A stretch of 64,000 nucleotides of DNA. Source: Streptomyces pilosus. GTDB taxonomy: Bacteria; Actinomycetota; Actinomycetes; Streptomycetales; Streptomycetaceae. The position numbers were made by a program, and so were the translations under genes. Of this stretch, positions 31,128-40,104 are shown in pieces. The stretch is from contig NZ_BMTU01000002.1 of the NCBI RefSeq assembly GCF_014649835.1, positions 1-64,000 on the forward strand, in the 5' to 3' direction. Within the stretch, counting starts at the first letter, position 1. The number at the start of each line of letters is the position of its first letter. The notes beneath the pieces were generated by a model that saw nothing but the letters and a program-made list of their open reading frames with translations, was not told the DNA's origin and ran no database searches.

Positions 31128-32539
31128 CCGCCGACCGCCGGCCCGCGCCCCGTCCGGGCCCGCCCGCGCGCCCGGACGGCGGTGCCGCGGACGCCGGGGA
31201 CTTCGGGGCCTTCGTACGGCGGGAGGGCGGAGCCGGGCGTCTCGTCGTCCAGCCCCGCATGGGCTTCGACGACCCCGGCCGGATGCGCGCCGGACTCGCC
31301 GCCACCAAGGCCGCCCGCGCGGTCACCGTGGGCACCGTGACGCTGGACAGCTACACGCGGCTCGGGAAGAGCGAGGCCCTCGCCGACGCCCTCGCCGAGG
31401 GCCGCGAACTCAACGGCTACCCGATCACCGCCCACCCCCCGGCCGTCACCGCCCGGATGCTGGCGGGCATCCGCGACCGCACCTTCCCGGTACAGGTCCG
31501 CCACGGCTCCGCCGTCCCGCAGCACATCTTCGCCACCCTCATCGACCAGCGCCTCGACGCCAGCGAGGGCGGCCCGGTCTCCTACTGCCTGCCCTACGGC
31601 CGCACCCCGCTCGCGGACTCGGTGCGCAACTGGGCCGAGGGCGTACGCCGCTTCGCCGCCCTGCGCGAGCTGGGCAGGGAGCCCCACCTGGAGTCCTTCG
31701 GCGGCTGCCTGCTCGGCCAGCTGTGCCCGCCCAGCCTGCTCGTCGCCGTGTCGGTGCTGGAGGCGCTGTTCTTCCACCGGCACGGCGTGCGCGACGTCTC
31801 CGTCAGCTACGCCCAGCAGACCGACCCGGCACAGGACCGGGAGGCGGTGGCCGCGCTGCGCCGCCTGTGCACCGAACTGCTGCCCACCCCCACCTGGCAC
31901 GTGGTGGTCTACGCCTACATGGGGCTGTACCCGGTCACCGAGCACGGCGCCTACGGACTGCTGTCCGACGCCGCCGAGCTGGCCGTGCACAGCGGCGCCG
32001 AACGGCTGATCGTCAAGACGGTCGCGGAGTCCCGCCGCATCCCCACCATCGAGGAGAACGTCGCCGCCCTGGAGGCCGCGGCCCGCTCGGCGCACAGCGC
32101 CGCGGAGGGAGCCGCACCCCCCACCCGGCAGGAGGCGGCCGCCGCGGACAGCGAGACCTACGAGGAGGCCGCCGCCCTGGTCGAGGCGGTGCTCGACCTG
32201 CACCCCGACCCCGGGGTCGCGCTGGCGAAGGCGTTCGAGCGCGGCTACCTCGACGTCCCCTGGTGCCTGCACCCCGACAACCGGGGTCGCACCCGCAGCT
32301 ACATCGACGGCGACGGCCGGCTCCGCTGGGCCCACACCGGAGCGCTGCCGCTCGGCCGCTCCGCCTCCCGGCCGGCCCCCCTGCGCCGCATCGGCTCCGC
32401 CGACCTCCTCGCCGACCTGCACCACGTGCAGCGCCGCTACGACGCCGCCGGCGGCCGGCTCCCCGCCGCGGCAGGCGGGGCACCGCGGCCGAGGGAGATC
32501 ACCGGGGATGGAAACAGCCCCCGGGTAAGCCATAATTGA
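31124..32539 (+). CDS. vinH: Glutamate mutase large (epsilon) subunit (VinH-like)
   Basis: A 471-residue subunit that binds L-glutamate in the mutase TIM barrel. Recognisable stretches are VVQPRMGFDDPGRMRAGLAA, VTVGTVTLDSYTRLGKSEAL, LNGYPITAHPP, QHIFATLIDQRLDASEGGPV and TWHVVVYAYMGLYPVTEHGA. With VinI it supplies 3-methylaspartate for the starter unit. The start is TTG 31124, the only codon giving the 4-nt TTGA overlap with vinI that continues the coupled series; the first 25 residues are Pro/Arg-rich and may not be conserved. The regulator gene begins 4 bp after its stop. Confidence 0.88.
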   Translation: MTADRRPAPRPGPPARPDGGAADAGDFGAFVRREGGAGRLVVQPRMGFDDPGRMRAGLAATKAARAVTVGTVTLDSYTRLGKSEALADALAEGRELNGYPITAHPPAVTARMLAGIRDRTFPVQVRHGSAVPQHIFATLIDQRLDASEGGPVSYCLPYGRTPLADSVRNWAEGVRRFAALRELGREPHLESFGGCLLGQLCPPSLLVAVSVLEALFFHRHGVRDVSVSYAQQTDPAQDREAVAALRRLCTELLPTPTWHVVVYAYMGLYPVTEHGAYGLLSDAAELAVHSGAERLIVKTVAESRRIPTIEENVAALEAAARSAHSAAEGAAPPTRQEAAAADSETYEEAAALVEAVLDLHPDPGVALAKAFERGYLDVPWCLHPDNRGRTRSYIDGDGRLRWAHTGALPLGRSASRPAPLRRIGSADLLADLHHVQRRYDAAGGRLPAAAGGAPRPREITGDGNSPRVSHN

Positions 32540-32543
32540 CGCC

Positions 32544-35500
32544 ATGTGGTTCGGGGTCCTGGGCGAGTTCGTGGTGCGGCGCGACGACGGAAGCTCGGTG
32601 GCCGTCCGCGGCCCGCGCGCCCGGTCCCTGCTGGTCCTCCTCGCCCTGGAGGCCGGCCGGCCCGTCACCGTCGACTCCCTCATCGAGGGCCTCTACGGCG
32701 ACAACCCGCCCCGTGACGCCCTCAACGCCCTCCAGTCGCAGGTCTCCCGGCTGCGCCGCGACCTGCGGGGCGCGGCGTCGCACGAACTGGTCGAGTCCCA
32801 CCCCCTCGGCTACCGGCTGGCCGTCGACCCCGACAGCGTGGACGCCCACCGCTTCGAGCGACTGGCCGCCGAGGGCCGCCGACAGCTCGCCGCCGGTGAC
32901 CACGCCGCCGCGGCGGCCACCCTCCGCCAGGCCCTCGACCTCTGGCAGGGCCCGGTCCCCGTGGAACTCGGGGAGGCCGTCACCGCCCGCGCCCGCGCTC
33001 ACCGCCTGGAGGAGCTCCGGCTGGCGGTCGCCGAGGACCGCGCCGAAGCCGAACTCGCTCTCGGCGGCCACCGGGAACTCGTCGCCGAACTCCAGCAGCT
33101 CGTCGCCGCCCACCCGCTGCGCGAACGGCCCCGCGGCCAGCTGATGCGGGCGCTGTACGGCTGCGGACGCCGCGCCGACGCCCTCGCCGCCTACGAGGAC
33201 GCCCGCCGCACCCTCGCCGAGGAACTGGGCAACGACCCCTCCGACGAGCTCGCCGCCGTCCACCTGGCCGTACTCCGCGGCGACCTGTCCCTGACCACCA
33301 CGGCCGCCGCGTCCGCGCCGTCGGAGCCCGCCACCGTCGAGCGGACCGGCCCGCCCGCCCAGCTCACCTCCTTCGTCGGCCGACGCGACGAACTGGAACG
33401 GGTCTCCCGGCTCCTCGGCCCGCTGGACCGCGGTGGCGGCGCCCGCCTGGTCACGGTCGTCGGCTCCGGCGGTTCCGGGAAGACGCGCCTCGCCATCGAG
33501 GCCGCCGGCCGTGACCCCGGCGGTGTCGCCTTCGTGGACCTCGGCGGCCTGCGGGACGGGGGAGACCTTCCCCGTCAGGTACTCGACGCGTTCGGGGTCC
33601 GCGAGGGCGTACTCAACGCCGGTGCCCGCCAGAGCCAGCCCCCGGACACCGTGGAACGGCTGGTCGCCGCCCTGTCCGACACCGAGATCCTGCTGGTCCT
33701 GGACAACTGCGAGCACATGGTGGAGGAGGTCGCCCGCCTCGTGTTCCGCCTGCTCACCTCCTGCCCCCGGATCAGGGTCCTGGCCACCAGCCGTGAGGCG
33801 CTGGGCATCACCGGGGAGGTCCTGTGCCCCGTGCCGCCGCTGGCCGCCCCGCCGGAGGGGGTCAGCGCGGCCCAGGCGCTGGAGTACCCGGCGGTGCGGC
33901 TCTTCGCCGACCGCGCCACGGCCGTGAGGCCCGACTTCACCGTCGACCCCGCCACCGTGGCCGCCGTGGTGCGGGTCTGCCGCGCGCTGGACGGCCTGCC
34001 CCTGGCCATCGAACTCGCTGCCGCGCGGCTGCGTTCCCTGCCCGTGGACGAGGTCGCCGCCCGGCTCGACGACCGGTTCCGGCTGCTCAGCCAGGGCAGC
34101 AGGACCGCCTCGCCGCGCCACCAGACGCTGCGCGCGGTGGTCGGCTGGAGCTGGGACCTGCTGGAGGAGGAGGAACAGCGGCTCGCCCGCCGGCTCACCG
34201 TCTTCGCCGGCGGCTTCACGCTCGGCGCGGTCGGCCGGGTCTGCGAACTCTCCGACGCCGAGGCGGTGGAGCGGCTGACCGGGCTAGCCGACAAGTCCCT
34301 GATCGAGGGCGACGGCGGCCGCTACCGGATGCTGGGCACCGTCCGCGCGTTCTGCGCCGAACGACTGGCCGAGGCCGGTGAGGAGGAAGAGGTCCAGGGC
34401 CGGTACACGGAGTACTTCTTGGACCTGGCCCGCACGGCGGAGCCGTACCTGCGCAGCGCCGGCCAGCTGGACTGGCTGGCACGGCTGGCCGCCGAGCACG
34501 CCAACCTCCAGGCCGCCCTGCACCGGGCGGTCCGCGCCGACCAGGAGACCGCGTTCCGCCTCATCGCGGCCCTGACCGGCTACTGGTGGCTGCGCGGCCT
34601 GCGGGGCCACGGCGCCGTGGCGGCGGCCGAGTTGCTGCGCAAGGTCGGCACCGCGCCGCCGGAGGGCCTGGAGGAGGAGTACGTGCTGTGCGTCCTCAAC
34701 GCGGCGGCCGGCGGCGACGACGCCGTCGGCGACGGCTTCACCCTCCGGCCGTACTGGCAGCCGGCCGAGGAGATCATGGCGGACCTGGCCTGGCCGCCCC
34801 GGTACCCCTTCCTGACGGTCCTGTGGGGCATGGGCACCGGCACCCCGCGCCCCTCCGCCGTCGACGGCGGCACCCGGCGGCCCGACCCGTGGTCCGACGC
34901 GCTGACCCGGCTCGGCCGGGGACACATGGCGCTGTTCGGCGGCGAAGTGGACGAGGCGGCACGCCAGTTCGAGGACTCCCTGGCCGGGTTCCGGTCCACC
35001 GGGGACCGCTGGGGCACGGCGCTGTGCCTCGCCGAGCTCGCCATGCTGGCCGGATGGCGCGGAGAGGGCCGGCGTTCCATGGCCCTGTACGACGAGGCGC
35101 TGGAGTCGGCCGGACAGCTCGGCGCGGTCGAGGACCTGGCCGACCTGCTCTGCCGCAAGGCCGACGGCCTGGTCCGGGCCGGGGACTTCGCCGCCGCCCG
35201 CACCGCCTACGAACGGGCGGCGCGCACCGCCCGTGAGGCCGGCGCGCCGACCCTGCCGGCCGCCGTGGAGTGGGGGCTGGGGGAGATCGCCCGGCTCAGC
35301 GGTGACCTCACCGAGGCCCGCCGGCTGGTGGAGGCGGCCCTCGCGGGCTGTGCCACCGGCTGGTTCGCCGTGGAGGAGCTGCGGGCCCGCGTGTTCGTGG
35401 CGCTCGGCCGGATCGCCGAGGCCGAGGACGACACCGCCCGCGCCCGGGAGTGGCACCAGCGGGCACTGAACGTGATGATCGGCAGCCGCAACCTCGCGGG

Positions 35501-35744
35501 CGCGGCCGGAGCGGTGGAGGCACTGGCGGGCGTGGTGCTGCTGGAGGGCGACGCGGAGGGGGCCGTCCTGCTGCTGGGGCTGGGCGCGGGCCTGCGCGGC
35601 ATCCCGCTGGACCAGGACCCGGACGTGGCACGGACCGTGGCCCGGGCGCGGGAACTGCTGCCCCCGGACGCCTACGAGGCGGCGTACCGGCGGGGCCGGG
35701 CCATGACCGGCGAGGAGGCCCTCGCCTTCCTCGGCCGCGCCTGA
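32544..35744 (+). CDS. SARP-type regulator with NB-ARC ATPase and TPR domains (AfsR-like)
   Basis: A 1066-residue regulator. Residues 1-90 are an OmpR-like winged helix (LGEFVVRRDDGSSVAVRGPR; LQSQVSRLRRDLRG), 95-250 a bacterial transcription-activation domain (BTAD), and about 265-560 an NB-ARC ATPase with Walker A VVGSGGSGKTRLA. The remaining half has TPR-like helices. SARPs bind direct repeats with 11-bp periodicity next to promoters; such repeats precede the exporter gene at 37606-37649. The ATG is 4 bp after the vinH stop, so it is probably co-expressed with the starter genes. No TTA codon was noticed in it. Confidence 0.9.
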   Translation: MWFGVLGEFVVRRDDGSSVAVRGPRARSLLVLLALEAGRPVTVDSLIEGLYGDNPPRDALNALQSQVSRLRRDLRGAASHELVESHPLGYRLAVDPDSVDAHRFERLAAEGRRQLAAGDHAAAAATLRQALDLWQGPVPVELGEAVTARARAHRLEELRLAVAEDRAEAELALGGHRELVAELQQLVAAHPLRERPRGQLMRALYGCGRRADALAAYEDARRTLAEELGNDPSDELAAVHLAVLRGDLSLTTTAAASAPSEPATVERTGPPAQLTSFVGRRDELERVSRLLGPLDRGGGARLVTVVGSGGSGKTRLAIEAAGRDPGGVAFVDLGGLRDGGDLPRQVLDAFGVREGVLNAGARQSQPPDTVERLVAALSDTEILLVLDNCEHMVEEVARLVFRLLTSCPRIRVLATSREALGITGEVLCPVPPLAAPPEGVSAAQALEYPAVRLFADRATAVRPDFTVDPATVAAVVRVCRALDGLPLAIELAAARLRSLPVDEVAARLDDRFRLLSQGSRTASPRHQTLRAVVGWSWDLLEEEEQRLARRLTVFAGGFTLGAVGRVCELSDAEAVERLTGLADKSLIEGDGGRYRMLGTVRAFCAERLAEAGEEEEVQGRYTEYFLDLARTAEPYLRSAGQLDWLARLAAEHANLQAALHRAVRADQETAFRLIAALTGYWWLRGLRGHGAVAAAELLRKVGTAPPEGLEEEYVLCVLNAAAGGDDAVGDGFTLRPYWQPAEEIMADLAWPPRYPFLTVLWGMGTGTPRPSAVDGGTRRPDPWSDALTRLGRGHMALFGGEVDEAARQFEDSLAGFRSTGDRWGTALCLAELAMLAGWRGEGRRSMALYDEALESAGQLGAVEDLADLLCRKADGLVRAGDFAAARTAYERAARTAREAGAPTLPAAVEWGLGEIARLSGDLTEARRLVEAALAGCATGWFAVEELRARVFVALGRIAEAEDDTARAREWHQRALNVMIGSRNLAGAAGAVEALAGVVLLEGDAEGAVLLLGLGAGLRGIPLDQDPDVARTVARARELLPPDAYEAAYRRGRAMTGEEALAFLGRA

Positions 35745-35750
35745 CGGTTC

Positions 35751-35788
35751 CCCGACGCCCGACGCCCGACGCCCGACGCCCGACGCCC
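35751..35788. repeat. Tandem heptamer repeat
   Basis: Five exact copies of CCCGACG (35751-35785) followed by CCC, starting 7 bp after the SARP-regulator stop codon and outside any gene. Confidence 0.85.
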
Positions 35789-35848
35789 GGTACCCGGGGC
35801 GGGGCGTCCGGTGCCCGCGGCACCGCCGGCCCGGTCCGGGAAACGCGA

Positions 35849-35877
35849 CGTCCGGGCCACGGGGAGTGGCCCGGACG
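35849..35877. terminator. Bidirectional terminator hairpin
   Basis: A perfect 12-bp stem (35849-35860 with 35866-35877) and GGGGA loop lie between the converging SARP and MFS genes. A second 8-bp hairpin CTTCCCAT/ATGGGAAG follows at 35945-35972. Confidence 0.75.
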
Positions 35878-36020
35878 AGAGGATCGGGTGCCGCCGCCGA
35901 CGGAACGGGGGATGGCCGCGACGGCGGCACCCGGTGCGGGCCGGCTTCCCATGTGACAGGGATGATGGGAAGGCACGGGCACCGCGTCCGACGCCCCGGG
36001 GGAGCGCCGGAGCCGGAGGT

Positions 36021-37586
36021 TCAGCGGGTCGTGGGAAGCGGCTCGGCGGGCTCGTCGCCCGGCTCCTCCTCCTCGATGACCTTCGGGACGTTGCGCAGGG
36101 ACACCAGCGAGGCCACGGCGACCAGCGCCATCACGCCCGCCGCGACCAGCGCGGACAGGTGGAAGGCGTCCACGAACGCGTGCCGTGAGGCCTCGACGAC
36201 CTGAGCGGCGAGGTCCGCCGGGAGGGAGGCCGCCACCTGCATCGCGGCGGCGATGGAGTCCTCGATCGCCGGCACGGCCGAGGCGGGCACCCCTTCGGGC
36301 ACGTCGAGGCCCGAGGTGTAGGCGGAGTTCAGCGCGCTGCCGAGCACCGCGATGCCCAGCGCACCACCCACCTCCATCGCCGTCTCAGAGATCGCCGCGC
36401 CGGAACCGGCCCGTTCCTTGGGCACGGTGGCCAGCACCGTGTCACCGGTGACCGCGAACGCCATGCCGAAGCCCACGCCGACCGGCACCATCGCCACGAC
36501 CAGCATCATGTAGTTGGACTCCATGCCCGCCGTCGTGTAGAGCGCCAGGCCGACCGCGCCCAGGCCGAGTCCCAGCCCCACGGTCCTGCCCCGGCCGATC
36601 GCCGTGATCAGCGGTGCCGCCAGCGCACCACCACCCACCGCCGAGGCCGCCGCACCGGGCAGACCCGCGAGGCCCGCCTTCAGCGGCGACCAGCCGAGGA
36701 CGAGCTGGAAGTACTGGGAGAAGATCAGCGACTGCGCCACCATCGCGAACATCGCGAAGAGGTTGGCGCAGACCGCGCCGCTGAACGCGGCCCTGCGGAA
36801 CAGCCGGACGTCGATCAGCGGATGCGTCAGCTTCGTCTGCCGCATCACGAACACCGCCAGTGCCGCACCGCCGACCAGGGCGGTCGCCCACACCTTCGGC
36901 TGGTCCACGCCGCCGTGCGCGGCCTCCTTCACCGCGTACACCAGGCCGATGACGCCGCCGGTCGACAGCACCACACTCGGCCAGTCCAGCCGGCCCGGAC
37001 GCGGGTTGCGGGACTCCGGCAGCACCAGCAGAGCGGCGATGAACAGCACCAGCAGGATCGGGATGTTGATCAGGAAGACGGAGCCCCACCAGAAGTTGTT
37101 CAGCAGCGCCCCGCCGATGATCGGCCCGAGGACGAAACCCGAGGCCGACATACCGCTCCACAGGCCGATGGCCGCGGTGCGTTCCTTGGGATCGGTGAAC
37201 ACGTTGCGCAGGATGGACAGCGTGGACGGCATGATCGTCGCGCCTGCCGCTCCCAGCAGTACCCGCGCCACGATGAGGATCTCGGCGTTGGGCGCGTACG
37301 CGGTCAGCAACGAGGCCCCGGCGAATCCGACCGTACCGATCAGCAGCAGCTTCTTGCGGCCGATACGGTCACCGACCGAACCCATCGTGATGAGCAGACC
37401 CGCCAGGACGAACCCGTAGATGTCCGCGATCCACAGGATCTGGGTGGCCGAGGGGTCGAGATCACTGATCAGCTTCGGAATGGCGAGGTGCAGGACGGTC
37501 AGGTCCACCGTCAGCAGGACCACGGCCGCGCAGGCGATGGCCAGGACGAGTCCCTTGTGCAGGCGTCCGTTGACTGGAGTTTGCAT
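36021..37586 (-). CDS. MFS drug-efflux transporter, 14-TM DHA2 family
   Basis: A 521-residue exporter. The loop 2-3 motif A reads GSVGDRIGRKKLLLIG near residue 67, the antiporter motif C region GFVLGPIIGGALLNNFWWG near 150, and about 14 hydrophobic helices fit the DHA2/EmrB family. It most likely exports the macrolactam and provides self-resistance. The start is ATG 37586. It is convergent to the SARP gene and sits alone, preceded by 11-bp direct repeats of SARP type. Substrate identity is inferred from location. Confidence 0.88.
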   Translation of the reverse strand: MQTPVNGRLHKGLVLAIACAAVVLLTVDLTVLHLAIPKLISDLDPSATQILWIADIYGFVLAGLLITMGSVGDRIGRKKLLLIGTVGFAGASLLTAYAPNAEILIVARVLLGAAGATIMPSTLSILRNVFTDPKERTAAIGLWSGMSASGFVLGPIIGGALLNNFWWGSVFLINIPILLVLFIAALLVLPESRNPRPGRLDWPSVVLSTGGVIGLVYAVKEAAHGGVDQPKVWATALVGGAALAVFVMRQTKLTHPLIDVRLFRRAAFSGAVCANLFAMFAMVAQSLIFSQYFQLVLGWSPLKAGLAGLPGAAASAVGGGALAAPLITAIGRGRTVGLGLGLGAVGLALYTTAGMESNYMMLVVAMVPVGVGFGMAFAVTGDTVLATVPKERAGSGAAISETAMEVGGALGIAVLGSALNSAYTSGLDVPEGVPASAVPAIEDSIAAAMQVAASLPADLAAQVVEASRHAFVDAFHLSALVAAGVMALVAVASLVSLRNVPKVIEEEEPGDEPAEPLPTTR

Positions 37587-37605
37587 GCTTCCAGCCTGTC
37601 GGGCC

Positions 37606-37649
37606 CCGCTTACCGCCCGCGCACCGCGCGCTTACCGCGCGCGCACCGC
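37606..37649 (-). promoter_or_regulatory. Four 11-bp direct repeats (SARP-type operator) upstream of the exporter
   Basis: On the minus strand four consecutive 11-bp units each begin GCGGT: GCGGTGCGCGC, GCGGTAAGCGC, GCGGTGCGCGG and GCGGTAAGCGG (37649 down to 37606). The leftmost unit doubles as an arm of the vinA terminator. The last unit ends 19 bp before the exporter start codon. Confidence 0.55.
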
Positions 37650-37669
37650 CCGTGCGCCGGGCGGTGCGC
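37641..37669 (-). terminator. Terminator of the vinC-vinA operon
   Basis: A perfect 11-bp stem GCGCACCGCCC / GGGCGGTGCGC (37641-37651 and 37659-37669) with a 7-nt loop lies 24 bp past the vinA stop codon. Confidence 0.7.
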
Positions 37670-37692
37670 GCTGCCCCGACCGGGGCGTACGG

Positions 37693-38565
37693 CTACGCCA
37701 GCTCGGCCGCGATGGACCGGACGTACGCGCCGTAGGAGGAGGCCGGCAGGCGCGCGCCGAGCCTCTCGCACGCCTCCGCGTCGATGAAACCCATGCGCAG
37801 CGCCACCTCCTCCACGCAGGCGATGCGCACACCCTGGCGCTGCTCCAGCACCGACACGTACTGGCCGGCGGCCAGCAGGGACGACGGAGTGCCGGCGTCC
37901 AGCCAGGCGAAGCCCCGGCCCAGGTCGATCAGCCTGGCCTTCCCGCGCCGCAGGTAGTGCTGGTTCACATCGGTGATCTCGAGTTCGCCGCGCGGCGAGG
38001 GCCGCAGGTTCTTGGCGATGTCGATCACGTCGTTGTCGTAGAAGTACAGCCCCACGATGGCCCGGTTGGAGCTCGGCCGGGCCGGCTTCTCCTCGATGGA
38101 GACCAGCCGCCCCTCCGCGTCCGTGACCCCGACCCCGTACCGCTCCGGGTCCTCGACCGGATACCCGAACAGCACGCATCCGTCGACGTCGTGCGCGGCA
38201 CTCTGGAGGATCTCGTAGAAGTTGTGGCCGTGGAAGACGTTGTCCCCGAGCACCAGCGCCACCGGATCGTCGCCGATGTTGTCGGCGGCCAGGATGAACG
38301 CCTCGGCCAGGCCACCGGGCACCGGCTGCTCCACGTAGTCGAGCCGGAGCCCCAGCGACGCCCCGTCGCCCAGCAGCCGCCGGATCTGCGGCAGGTCGTG
38401 GGGCGTGGAGATGATCGTGATCTCCCGGATGCCGGCCAGCATCAGCACCGACAGCGGGTAGTAGATCATCGGCTTGTCGTTCACCGGCAGCAGCTGCTTG
38501 GACACCGCGAGCGTCAGGGGGTGCAGCCGGGAGCCGTGTCCGCCCGCCAGCAGGATGCCCTTCAT
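37693..38565 (-). CDS. vinA: Glucose-1-phosphate thymidylyltransferase
   Basis: A 290-residue RmlA-type nucleotidyltransferase making TDP-glucose, the first step of the aminosugar. The N-terminal signature GILLAGGHGSRLHPLT (usual GxGTRLxPxT, here Ser for Thr), the SKQLLPVNDKPMIYYPLS lysine motif and LVLGDNVFHGH are all present, as is IEEKPARPSSNRAIVGLYFY. The start is ATG 38565, overlapping the vinC stop by 4 nt, so the two are coupled. Length is normal for the family. Confidence 0.93.
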   Translation of the reverse strand: MKGILLAGGHGSRLHPLTLAVSKQLLPVNDKPMIYYPLSVLMLAGIREITIISTPHDLPQIRRLLGDGASLGLRLDYVEQPVPGGLAEAFILAADNIGDDPVALVLGDNVFHGHNFYEILQSAAHDVDGCVLFGYPVEDPERYGVGVTDAEGRLVSIEEKPARPSSNRAIVGLYFYDNDVIDIAKNLRPSPRGELEITDVNQHYLRRGKARLIDLGRGFAWLDAGTPSSLLAAGQYVSVLEQRQGVRIACVEEVALRMGFIDAEACERLGARLPASSYGAYVRSIAAELA

Positions 38566-39845
38566 GCCCGCTCGGCCGCCAGCCGTTCCAGCTCGGGCAC
38601 GATGTCCCGCGGCGCCGGCGCCGACAGCAGTTCCTTGGCCAGCCGCTCGGCGCTGTCGGTGAAGGACGGCTCGCTGAGCACCCGTTCCACCGCGGCCTGC
38701 AGGGTCTCGGCCCGGAACTCCCGGGGCTCGATCATCAGCCCCGCCCCCTGCGCCTGCACCGCCAGCGCGGTGGCCCGCTCGTCCCACAGCCAGCCCGGCA
38801 CGATCACCTGCGGCACACCGTGCCGCAGGCTGTTCTGCAGGGTGCCCATGCCGCCGTGGTGGATGATGGCCGAGCAGGTCGGCAGCAGCTCGTTCAGCGG
38901 CACGAAGTCCACCAGCCGCACGTTGTCCGGCAGAGCGGTCCCCGACAGCGACTCGACCACCTTGGGGCCGACCGTGGCGATCAGCTCCACGTCCATCTCC
39001 GCGGCCGCCGCCAGCAGGTCGCTGATCGGGAAGCCGTCGTTGTACGCCTCGGGCAGGGTCAGCCCCAGCGTGAGCACCACCCGCGGCCGCTCGGGCCGCT
39101 CGTGCGTCACCCAGTCCGGCACCACCGACGGCCCGTTGTACGGGACCGGACGCACCGGGACGCGGTTCACCGCGGCGTCCACGCGCAGGAACGACGGCAG
39201 CGGGTCGATGGTGCGCTGACCGACCACCAGCTCCTCGTCGAACTTCCCCTCGCCCTCCGGCGGGCAGCCGAGTCCGGCCAGCCGGCCGGTGATCCAGTCC
39301 CGCAGCACGTCCACCCGTGCCTCCTCGGGCTGCTCCGCGGCCAGACGCAGGAACAGCTCCCGCATCCGGGCCCAGTGGTCGGTACCGAACAGCAGCCGCG
39401 CGTGCGCGGCGCCGCAGGCCCGGGCGGCGGCCGGGCCGACGTAGCTCATCGCGTCCCACAGCACCAGGTCCGGCTGCCAGGCGCGGGCGAACCGGGTCAG
39501 GTCGGCGAGCATGTCGGTGTTGGTGGACAGCTCCGCGATGTGCGCGTAGGCGGCCAGCGTGTCCCGGACGTACTCCCAGGTCAGCTTGGCGGGGTCGGTC
39601 TCGGCGATGTTGTAGCCGCTGCCGTAGCCGGCCTCCGCCGACTCCGGTGCCTGCTGGGACTGTTCCATCAGGTTCAGTTCCTTGCCCACCGGAACGGCCG
39701 TCAGGCCGGCCCGGGTGATGGCGGGCACGAGGTCGGGCTGGCTGGCCACCCGGACCTCGTGTCCGGCGCTGCGCAGCGCCCAGGCGATCGGCACCGTGTT
39801 GTAGAAGTGCGAATCGAGCGCAAGTGTCGTGACGAGAACACGCAT
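38562..39845 (-). CDS. vinC: Aminosugar glycosyltransferase (GT1, VinC-like)
   Basis: A 427-residue GT-B fold glycosyltransferase of the macrolide type. The N-terminal RVLVTTLALDSHFYNTVPIA and the C-terminal nucleotide-sugar motif HHGGMGTLQNSLRHGVPQ are characteristic. It should attach the TDP-vicenisamine-type sugar to a macrolactam hydroxyl; VinC acts without a DesVIII-like helper, and no helper gene is seen here. The start is ATG 39845. The promoter with paired TAGGGG boxes lies about 120 bp upstream, divergent from that of vinK. Confidence 0.9.
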   Translation of the reverse strand: MRVLVTTLALDSHFYNTVPIAWALRSAGHEVRVASQPDLVPAITRAGLTAVPVGKELNLMEQSQQAPESAEAGYGSGYNIAETDPAKLTWEYVRDTLAAYAHIAELSTNTDMLADLTRFARAWQPDLVLWDAMSYVGPAAARACGAAHARLLFGTDHWARMRELFLRLAAEQPEEARVDVLRDWITGRLAGLGCPPEGEGKFDEELVVGQRTIDPLPSFLRVDAAVNRVPVRPVPYNGPSVVPDWVTHERPERPRVVLTLGLTLPEAYNDGFPISDLLAAAAEMDVELIATVGPKVVESLSGTALPDNVRLVDFVPLNELLPTCSAIIHHGGMGTLQNSLRHGVPQVIVPGWLWDERATALAVQAQGAGLMIEPREFRAETLQAAVERVLSEPSFTDSAERLAKELLSAPAPRDIVPELERLAAERA

Positions 39846-39963
39846 GTGACATCTCCCTGGTGAACGGAATGCCGCGTGCGACGAGCCCCGGTTCGGTGCC
39901 GGGCTCTTTGCCATCTCCGATCAGCGGGGAACGCACCACACGGCTTCCCTCATGTGCGCAGTT

Positions 39964-40018
39964 ACCGTATTCCGGCCTCCCGGACCGCCCAACCCCTAGC
40001 GTCCGGGGCCCGCCCCTA
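39964..40018 (-). promoter_or_regulatory. vinC-vinA promoter with paired TAGGGG boxes
   Basis: On the minus strand TAGGGG at 40018-40013 and 39998-39993 are 20 bp apart. The proximal box ends 23 bp before a -10 TACGGT (39969-39964). The distal box shares its TA with the distal box of the divergent vinK promoter. Confidence 0.65.
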
Positions 40019-40071
40019 GGGTTCACCAAGGGCCCGTAGGGGTTTTTCCGGCCATCGGTGTTGCCTACTTT
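40017..40071 (+). promoter_or_regulatory. vinK-vinM promoter with paired TAGGG(G) boxes
   Basis: TAGGGT (40017-40022) and TAGGGG (40037-40042) are 20 bp apart. The proximal box ends 23 bp before a -10 TACTTT (40066-40071). The start codon is at 40105. Confidence 0.65.
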
Positions 40072-40104
40072 TGACCCCTGCGGCATGAACGAAAGGCGGT
40101 CCCC

